Origin: Protopterus annectens
Taxonomy: Eukaryota; Chordata; Ceratodontiformes; Protopteridae
NCBI RefSeq assembly: GCF_019279795.1
Contig: NC_056748.1
Span: 608,291,636-608,355,635, forward strand
DNA: 64,000 nt
Direction: 5' to 3'
Part shown: positions 57,151 through 64,000 of the stretch, piece by piece
Position numbering within the stretch: the stretch's first letter is position 1
Layout: every line of letters begins with the position of its first letter
Notes under the pieces: generated by a model
Seen by the model: only the letters and a program-made list of their open reading frames with translations
What the model was told of the DNA's origin: nothing
The model's database searches: none
Translations under genes and position numbers: made by a program

Positions 57151-58080
57151 TAGATCAGCAAAAAAGCTTGGAAGGGTTTCACTGAGTTATTTAGGGAAAA
57201 CTGAGCTTCTACACTTATGTATCTATACAGAGTACTGCTAACTGCCACTGATGGAAATGCAGCACTGCATAAATTGGAGGCTTAAATACAAGCAAAGAGA
57301 AACAAGTTTTAAGCTAACTACTAATTTGGAAGCCACACAATAAGCCTTTCACCAGCAATCTCCACCTCAGACAGGTTAGATCAGCACACTTCTGCCACAA
57401 GGGTGCAGAAAAACACCTTCTTAATGTAGAATAGCTGGTTTGGAACCAAAGTGTAACAAGACCACACAAACTACCTACAGCAGCCCTACAATTAACAGAT
57501 ACAATGTAATACAGTGCAATTAACTATTAAAGCAGCAGTAGACAGTACAGTTTTTTTGCTATAAAGTGCACAAATAGCAAATAGCTTAAGAAACTGCTAT
57601 AGTACAGTCACAGAATATAAGAAAAGTTAAAAAAACATATTTTTGTCTTTTCCATAGTGGATTGCTCCAGGTGAAAGCAGATTCTCAGAAATCAGTAGCA
57701 AAGTTGCCAAACAACAAGCAGTTCTGAGTATCTATGCCAAAGCCCACACAAAAGTGAATCTTAAATATGAGCAAAGGGAAACAAGCTAACTACCAATTAG
57801 GAAAGCACACAATAAGCCTTCCACCAGCAATCCCCAACTCAAGACAAGTTAGATCAGCACACTTCTGCCACAAGAGTGCAGAAAAGACATAATCTTAATG
57901 TGCAACAGCTGGTTTGGAGCCCAAGTGTAACAAGACCACACAAACTACATACAACAGCCTTACATCTAATAGATACAATGTAATACAATCCAAAGCAACA
58001 GCAGGCAGTACAGTTTTGTTTTAACTGCTGAAGTACAGTCACAGTATATAAGAGACGTGCAAAAAATACATGAGCCATTA
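57150..58080 (-). repeat. Tandem 5' repeats above CR1 copy F
   Basis: Two units about 467 bases apart share CACACAATAAGCCTT, CACCAGCAATC and AGATCAGCACACTTCTGCCA (57340-57440 and 57805-57900), and AAGTGTAACAAGACCACACA follows in each. Related sequence occurs at 26930-27230 above CR1 copy D. They are most easily read as 5' UTR or promoter repeats of the CR1 family. Confidence 0.65.
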
Positions 58081-58615
58081 TCATAGGATCATAGAAGCTT
58101 ACTAGGTTAATGGCTCTGAGGCCCGTACAAGCCTAGCCAAGAGTTTATCCCTAAAACAACCTCAATCAGCACCTGTCACCCCTATCAATGAGAGACACAG
58201 GTGGAACCCCTGGGACAAATTTATGGTTTCCCATCCACTCATCAAGGTTGAATTGGCCAAGTCAAGGTTAGCTCTATACACTGACTTTCCCTCATCCAGG
58301 GCCTTGGTGACAGTCTCAAAAAAAGTCAACCAGGTTCAACAGGCAAGATCTTCCCTTGACGAATCCAAACTGGGTGGGGTCAAGTGTTTGGAGATTGCCT
58401 ATGTCCTTATGAGGTCCATGATAATACGCTCCATGGCCTTACAGATCAGACTTGTCAAACTAATGGGGAGATAGTTTCCAGGGTCAGTAGTGGGACATCT
58501 TTGTGCAATGGGATGACAATGGCAGCTCTCCACTCTGCTGGAATGAAGTCTTTTGTGTGTTTCCAAGTTCAGACAGACCAGGTAAACATCTACTACCACT
58601 AGCTGAATAATCCCG
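58081..58615 (-). mobile_element. CR1 LINE (copy G), internally deleted
   Basis: The 3' end at 58081 reads TCTATGATCCTATGA on the minus strand. The 3' UTR and last codons (DEWMGN-like) reach about 58250. There the sequence jumps directly to the middle of the polymerase: LDLA-type sequence, then the FVKGRSCLLNLVDFF-like region and GNYLPISLTSLICKAMERII (58599-58399). The thumb and C-terminal domain, more than 1 kb, are missing. No endonuclease is attached. Confidence 0.8.
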
Positions 58616-59335
58616 GTCCTCCTAATGTAAAAGCACAGTAAAGGAGCATCTGGAGTGAAATGCTACCACAAGATACAAAATGTTACCACAAACAAACTTA
58701 AAGATAAGGACACAGCAGTGTACTCTAACATTTTATAAAAATGTTCAAAATTAAATAAAATTCCTTCACTTTGTATAAATGAGCTAAGAGCCACTCAACT
58801 GTACAGAACTTATACAGGCACTAAAAACAAGATAGGCTGATTAATAATCTCTCTGGCCAATTAAACTACATGAAGAAATCTCAAGTGTTTTGCCAACCTA
58901 AACAGACCAGACTCATTTCCAGTGCTGTAGATGGAAAATCCAACAATATTTTGATGTCAAAACAAGTACAGTTACCACCCATCCCGTTGTCAGCGGGACA
59001 CTCATGGGTTGAGCCTTGTCATCCCATTGCCTGCACTATCAAGCAGTGAAACTTTAAAAATCCTGTTTTGCAATACATGCTGAATTGCCATGGAAAAGCC
59101 AAAAACACTTCCGTTTTTTCCACGGCAATGTGGTTACGGCACCAACCCGGACCTACAGGCAGAAGTATTCCCTATTAGGTCCAGGTGGTGTAAATCATGC
59201 AGCAATTGGCTGCAAGGATTGAAGGGGTGGGGATTCCACTTGGAAGAGCCCTACAAAGGTCACAGCTGTAGAGTGGTGTTGTATTACTGCTTCTACAGCT
59301 GCTAATTTGATTAAAGTTCAAGGATTGAGATTTTT
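58616..59335. other. No recognisable gene
   Basis: 58616-58960 has weak similarity to the CR1 5' repeats (CTCCTAATGTAAAAGC versus CTTCTTAATGTAGAATAGC). 58960-59335 is less AT-rich and has a 71-codon frame (59090-59305) containing RSRWCKSCSNWLQGLKGWGF, which I do not recognise; it leads directly into the minisatellite. Confidence 0.4.
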
Positions 59336-59339
59336 TTTG

Positions 59340-59640
59340 CCAGCCAGGAAGCCAACCAGCCAGTTAGGAAGCCAGCCAGCTAGGGAGCCTGCTAGCCAGC
59401 AAGGGAGCTTGCTAGCCAGCCAGCCAGTCCAGCAGGTAGGGAGCCTGCTAGCCAGCTAGCCAGTCCAGGAGTTAGGGAGCCTGCTAGCCAGCCAGTCCAG
59501 CAGGTAGATAGCCTGCTAGCCAGCCAGTCCAGCAGGTAGGGAGCCTGCTAGCCAGCCAGCCAGTCCGGCAGGTAGGGAGCATGCTAGCCAGTCAGCCATT
59601 CCAGCAGGAAGGAAGCCAGCTAGCCCAGCAAAGACTGTGA
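59340..59640. repeat. 32-bp minisatellite
   Basis: About nine imperfect units built on GCCTGCTAGCCAGCCAGTCC followed by AGCAGGTAGGGA, with shorter and longer variants produced by CCAG duplications. The first and last units are the most diverged. It is GC-richer than its surroundings and ends at a TACTGGTAAGTAC sequence that resembles a splice donor. Confidence 0.9.
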
Positions 59641-59673
59641 TACTGGTAAGTACATAGTATTTTGTGGCTCTAG

Positions 59674-60043
59674 TTATTTAAAATGGGAATATTGTGCTTT
59701 ATTTAAATTTAAGTTTTTAATGTTTAGAGGTAAATGGGGGTACAGTACACAGTATTTAAATCTGTGCAGTGGTAATTTTGAGATTTCCAAGTAGTAGTTT
59801 AAAATGGGACTATTGTGCTTTATTTAAATTTAAGTTTTTAATGTTTAGAGGTAAACAGTGGTGCAGTACGCAGTATTTAAGTCTGTGCAGTGGTAATTTT
59901 GAAATTTCCAAGTGGTAGTTTAAAATGAGAATATTGTGCTTTATTTAAATTTCGGTTTTTAATGTTTACAGGTAAATGGGGGTGCAGTATGCAGAATTTA
60001 CATCTGTGCAGTGATTATTTTGAGATTTTCAAGTAGTAGTTTT
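59674..60043. repeat. 121-bp tandem repeat, three units
   Basis: Units start near 59681, 59802 and 59923, exactly 121 bases apart. Each contains ATTGTGCTTTATTTAAATTT, AATGTTTAGAGGTAAA (or TTTACAGG) and CTGTGCAGTGGTAATTTTGA. Identity is roughly 90 percent by eye. The function is unknown. Confidence 0.92.
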
Positions 60044-60504
60044 TAAAGGTATAAAAACTGTGTGTTTATCTATATGTAATTATAATTGTTGCGGCTGTTG
60101 GGGTATGATTTGGAAGCATTACTTTTTAAAGCCTGAAATGTGTGTATAGAAGTTTTGTTTATTTCTGGTGGGGGGGGGGCAGTCTTAAAGATAAATGTAG
60201 TGTGATATATTTCTATTGTCGTAGCTTTTTCTAGGTACTTTCTGTTTACAGATAGAAAATGTTTGAGCATAGTTTGCACATTGTTGTGTGGAAATGTGTG
60301 GAATTTAATGCTGTTTTCAAGAAGTTAGGATATACTGTTTGGGTATTTTTTCCTGTTAGTTCTTGCAAGTCAATGTGCATGTGGTATAAGTCTACCTTTA
60401 GAGGGGGAATATTAATAGGTAATGCTGTGTATTTATTATTCTAGTAGGTACATGTTGCCAACCTGCCAAAGCTGTTTCAAGATTGTTTTCATTTATGGTT
60501 GTAA

Positions 60505-62150
60505 ATGTGTGCATTTTATTTTTTATGCTGTCTTTAATAAGGTTAAGCTGTCCTGCTTTGCTAGTAATGTGAATATGGGTGTGCTGCTTGTACATGGGCC
60601 TGTTTATTGCATTGTTGTGCTGGGTAAATTACTGTTAAAAGTTTATTTTTATTTCTCTTAATTGCTATGTTTTGAGGTAAAAGGGGTCCATGGGGGTCTG
60701 CCGTGCATTGTAGTTTATTTTAGCTGCTCTTGCAAGAAGTACTTTTAAAAGGTAAAATGTTTACGTACTTTTTTCCTTTTTTTTTCCTGGATGCTCAGAA
60801 GTTAATGCAGTGCATTTGGGATTGTGCTAAAACATGTCATCGTTTCAGGATAGTTTGCTTTTATAATTAGCAAAGTTTGTATTTTGTTTTTAGTGATGTC
60901 TTCAATAAATTTACAATGTACTGCTTTCATTATAATCCGATTATGCCCAGTGCTGCTGTTGGGCCTGTTCGTTAATAGAGTATTGTGCTGTGTAAATTAG
61001 TGCTATATAGTTATTTACATATATACATCATATTATCATATACAGAAACAACTGCTTCCTTTCACCCCATTCTAGACACACTCTTGCCTCAACTTACCTC
61101 CTCTCCCTTGTATGGTTCTCCCCTGCTAACAAACCTGTCATCCTCTCTCACTTCCAAGTTAGAAACCTGCTATAATGAAATATCCAAATTTGCCACTAAC
61201 TCTAAGCACTCCTCCCATCATTGTGAAGCAGTCCACTGACTACAGTGGCTAGAACTTCCTAACTACTTAGACTACCTTCAATTGATCACAGCCCATAGAC
61301 TCCTCTTCAACCCTACTAAATGACCAGCTCTTTCCAACATACTTCCCCTCTATCTACCCAACAGACATCTCAGATCTGAAAATCAAAACCTAATCACTGT
61401 TCACAAACCAAACCGCTCACATGGAAAGCTACTCCTTTTTCCTTAGACAAAAAATGGAGCTCACTTGCCCCTACCCTGAGGACTATGCAGAATCTAGAAA
61501 ACTTTTTAAGAGTCTCCTCCATTCATACCTTGCCTCTAAATGGAAATGTACCTGCATCCTTCCAACCTAACCCACCTCCCTTACTCTGCTTCCTCATTGC
61601 TATCTCAATAATATTCTCATAGGTTCATAGATTAGTACTAGGCTGACATCCTCTCTCTCTACATTCTCTACTACTAAGCCTTCTTTATATCTACACCTTC
61701 ATGGATTTTCACCTAGAAATTTTAACTATCACTTTTACTGACACTACTCTAAATGTAACCATTTATTGACTTCAATGTCTTTGTATGTTTTATATGCTAC
61801 TAATATGTCATTGTGATATTATTAGCTATTAGACTAGGTTATTTTGATAATCTCTGCTTGTCACTATTATGTATACATTCTATCGTATTTGCATTGTGGA
61901 GCTTTTCTCCTTGGGGCCTCCACAGAAAACAGGCTATCTTAGCCCAGTGGACTTCCCCGGTCATCAAACTGGAAATAAATTTATTTTCTTAATTGCTGTG
62001 GTCAAAAGGTAAATTGGGTCTATGGTGTCCGCTGTGCATTCTCATTCATTTTAGAGTGGCTTTTTGGTAAAGTGAAAATGTGTTTAACATTATTTTCTTG
62101 AGGGGCGGGGGCATGTTCAGAGGTAAAAATGCATTTCATTTTCTACAAGC
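60505..62150. repeat. Diverged tandem duplication of about 370 bp, second copy interrupted
   Basis: 60505-60720 corresponds to 60875-61010 followed by 61976-62060. Shared phrases are GATGTCTTCAATAAATTTAC / GCTGTCTTTAATAAGGTTAA, GGGCCTGTT, TATTGTGCTGTGTAAATTA / CATTGTTGTGCTGGGTAAAT, then TTCTTAATTGCTGTGG / TCTCTTAATTGCTATG and GGTCTATGGTGTCCGCTGTG / GGTCCATGGGGGTCTGCCGT. The second copy is split by an L2-like LINE. Confidence 0.7.
61012..61985 (+). mobile_element. L2-like LINE 3' part
   Basis: Broken plus-strand frames give LITVHKPNRSHGKLLLF and NGAHLPLP, then a KTF-ESPPFIPCL-like C-terminal end, typical of the last ORF2 segment in the L2/CR1 group. The 3' UTR has GGAGCTTTTCTCCTTGGGGC and GCCCAGTGGACTTCCCCGG and ends AAATAAATTTATT. 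Its insertion splits the 370-bp duplication. A 37-base CR1-like 3' end (61617-61653, TCATAGGTTCATAGATTAGT) lies inside it. L2 is my best guess; another CR1-group family is possible. Confidence 0.6.
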
Positions 62151-62350
62151 TGTGTTAATGTCACAGTTTTCAATGGACAAAATGCCCCCTATATTACCTC
62201 ATTTACTATTTTACCTTTTTTTAAATGGTTTGTAATGTTAATTCTCTTCTGCTCCATTCCTCAGGTCTTTCATTTAATTTCGAGGAACAGCCTTTTCGGA
62301 TATTTGGCCATTCGACATTTAGAGTTTTTGTTTATTTAACAGGGACTCTG

Positions 62351-62430
62351 TTTTTCTAGCCAGTTCTGTCATATGCCAGTGTTTTTCTAGCCAGTTCTTT
62401 CAAGTGCCAGTGTCTGTATTCATACATCTA
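62351..62430 (+). repeat. Short repeats with TTTCTAGCCAGTTCT and TGCCAGTGT
   Basis: The pair occurs near 62355, 62390 and again near 62838-62870 after the SINE. It could be subterminal repeat sequence or leader of the hAT element downstream. Confidence 0.6.
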
Positions 62431-62589
62431 AAACCCCTTTTTCCCATTTTTGCACATGGGGTCATCAGGGACATCATTTAACAGTGGCAATCATCTAGAG
62501 CCAAGGCCAGTTCGTTCTCAGGTCTTCAGTGAATCTATATCAAAGAAGAACGTTAAACTGCTTTATGTTTCATATGCCAATGTTTTTAT

Positions 62590-62830
62590 GATTATCAGGT
62601 GCCAGCGTTGTCACCTCACAGTAAGACGTTGTCCTGTTCGATTCTCAGCTAGAGTGTCTTCTGTGTGGAGACATGCGTGAATGAGCGTACCTTCATTGAA
62701 GGTGGTGCGTCAGGGCTGGCAACTTGGCACGTAACAATCTACTGCCAATCATTAGCGGACCGGAGTTCCGCTGTGGCGACCCCTAACTGGGAAAAGCTGA
62801 AAGACACAACAACTCTTTTTCAAACCAATG
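62590..62830 (+). mobile_element. tRNA-derived SINE with RTE-type tail
   Basis: The head GCGTTGTCACCTCACAGTAA continues to GTCCTGTTCGATTCTCAGC, in which GTTCGATTC (62635-62643) is a good B box. The 3' part reads GCTGTGGCGACCCCTAACTG then GGAAAAGCTGAAAG, nearly identical to the 3' UTR of the RTE LINE at 45640-45690 (minus strand TGCTGTGGTGACCCCTAACG then GGAACAGCCGAAAG). SINEs commonly borrow the tail of the LINE that moves them. It lies just upstream of the hAT transposase remnant. Confidence 0.78.
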
Positions 62831-62925
62831 ATTTCACATGCCAGTGTTTCTAGCCAGTTCATTCGTGCACCCACTAACACAGTTTTGCTAAATATGTTGC
62901 ATATCAGGTAAGTACAGATTCAAGA

Positions 62926-64000
62926 ATGAAGAGAGTAGCAGCTTCATCACAGTCAACCAGCAACAAGAGAATGTGCAAGTGGCGGGATATTTGGAAAACG
63001 TAATTCAACTGGATCAGGAAATGCAGTGATGTAAAAGCATTCTGCAGGTACTGCAAGGAAGAATTTCTAGTGATCCGCGGTGGAAGAAAAGATATCGCAC
63101 AACATGAGGCAACTGAACAACATAAGACTGCTATTCTTCAAGCAAAATCCAGTCACCTGATGACAAAGTGGGCAAGGAACACAAACATTGAGGGACCAGA
63201 ACTTAGGATCATTGCAGCAGAAGCCTCTGAGGTGTTCCATGCTGTTAAGCACAATATTCCTATAACAGTTTGGACTGTGCAGTAAAGTTGACCAGCCAGT
63301 TGTACAGTGACTCGGACATTGCAAAGAAACTATCTTGTGGAAGAACCAAGACTGAAGCCATAATCAAAAATGTTTTGTGACAGCACTCATTGGAATGCCT
63401 CTTGCATGACCTTCAAAAACCAGGCACTTCATTTGGAATTTCATCAGATGCTTCCAACAAGGGGAACATAAAATTATTTCCACTTGTTGTGAGGTGTTTT
63501 TCTAAAGAAGAAGGGGTGGTGAATGACTTTTTAGACTTCTATGAAGACCCTGATGAATCTGCACAGGCTATATCACAGCAAATTTTGAACATTATGGAAA
63601 GGCACTCCTTGCCCTGGAACAGCATTTCAGCATATGGGGTTCATAATGGCAGTGTGAACCATGGGAAGAAATCTGGTGTGTATACCAGATTAAAAGAAAA
63701 GTGGCCAACACTCCAGAAGGCTAACTGTGTTTCCCACATCATTCACAATGCAGCCAAAAAAGCTGCAGCACAACTACAGTATGATGTGAAAGTATTTGTA
63801 ATGAAACTTTTCAGCCATTTCTTAGGTTCTGCCACAAGAAACAGAGACTTGAAAGACTTCTTTGAGTTTTGTGGCATGGGATTTGAGAGTCTGTTAAGGC
63901 ATGTGCCAACAAGGTAGCTGTCACTACTGCCAGCCATTGAAAGAATAGTAAAAAACCTCCCAGTCCTCCACTGCTATTTCCTCTTCCAGTGAGAAGAGGA
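62926..64000 (+). pseudogene. hAT-superfamily transposase, broken and cut by the window end
   Basis: From the methionine at 62926, a TAA after 25 codons interrupts the first part. The frame then has VKAFCRYCKEEFLVIRGG and ending HEATEQHKTA, a CxxC...HxxxxxH BED-type zinc finger. A frameshift near 63255 is followed by SDIAKKLSCGRTKTEAIIKN, a stop at 63378, and 63390-63917 with FGISSDASNKGNIKLFPLVV (first catalytic Asp region), LNIMERHSLPWNSISAYGVH, KANCVSHIIHNAAKK and LLRHVPTR. The Trp of the usual PTRW block is a TAG stop. LSLLPAIERI continues to the window end; the dimerisation domain lies beyond. Known role: cut-and-paste transposition. At least four lesions make it inactive. Confidence 0.85.

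Noticed and set aside
59090-59305. 71-codon frame as a host exon
   Set aside because: No recognisable domain or convincing splice context at its 5' side; kept only as unexplained sequence.
62590-62670. Possible tRNA gene
   Set aside because: Only promoter boxes of a SINE head are present; no cloverleaf or anticodon arm could be formed.

Overview
This is repeat-dominated vertebrate nuclear DNA. I see no intact host gene, tRNA, rRNA or CRISPR. Nearly all recognisable coding sequence comes from decayed transposable elements: CR1, L1/Tx1-like, RTE and L2-like LINEs, a Penelope-like element, DIRS-type tyrosine-recombinase elements, Ty3/gypsy-class LTR elements of Gmr1 type, hAT DNA transposons and short inverted-repeat elements, and two tRNA-derived SINEs. 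CR1, Gmr1-like, DIRS and Penelope-like elements packed and nested in AT-rich, intron-poor sequence fit a large-genome vertebrate such as a lungfish, salamander or caecilian. I cannot place the species from sequence alone.

Layout. 1-3158: L1/Tx1-like ORF2 relic (+), ending in poly(A). 3159-4540: DIRS gag relic (-). 6050-7955: two CR1 fragments (+). 7956-14335: a Gmr1-like element with two LTRs; gag, protease and integrase lie upstream of a reverse transcriptase remnant. 14560-15785: second DIRS gag relic (-). 15800-18020: L1-like ORF2 (-). 18058-20511: an old CR1 with an L2-like insertion (-). 20506-25460: a nearly complete CR1 (-) with ORF1 and ORF2, split by an 828-bp hAT element. 25460-27460: CR1-type 5' repeats that contain an inverted-repeat element in (TA)n carrying three consecutive long palindromes. 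27780-31310: L1-like element (-) with a second copy of the 828-bp hAT. 31640-36420: a nearly complete but dead DIRS (-). 36420-40550: no recognisable gene. 40558-43560: Penelope-like element (+) with a GIY-YIG domain and a hammerhead-like motif. 44280-44605: SINE. 45315-45483: fold-back insertion. 45630-47600: RTE LINE (-). 47824-49980: CR1 (-). 49981-55330: second Gmr1-like element, lacking its 5' LTR and interrupted by a 620-bp inverted-repeat element. 55480-58615: two CR1 pieces (-) with 5' repeats. 59340-62430: minisatellite, 121-bp and about 370-bp tandem repeats with an L2-like insertion. 62590-62830: SINE. 62926-64000: hAT transposase pseudogene running off the window.

The elements relate to each other more than to any host pathway. 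One SINE shares its 3' tail with the RTE LINE. Two inverted-repeat elements share a unit with a TTAGGG-like core. Two Gmr1-like elements carry the same order of domains, have lost the integrase catalytic glutamate, and have expanded a TG repeat at the same LTR position. The observations most worth checking are the palindrome array with its relative, the Gmr1-type domain order, the hammerhead-like motif, the fold-back insertion, and the repeat-rich leader before the hAT transposase.
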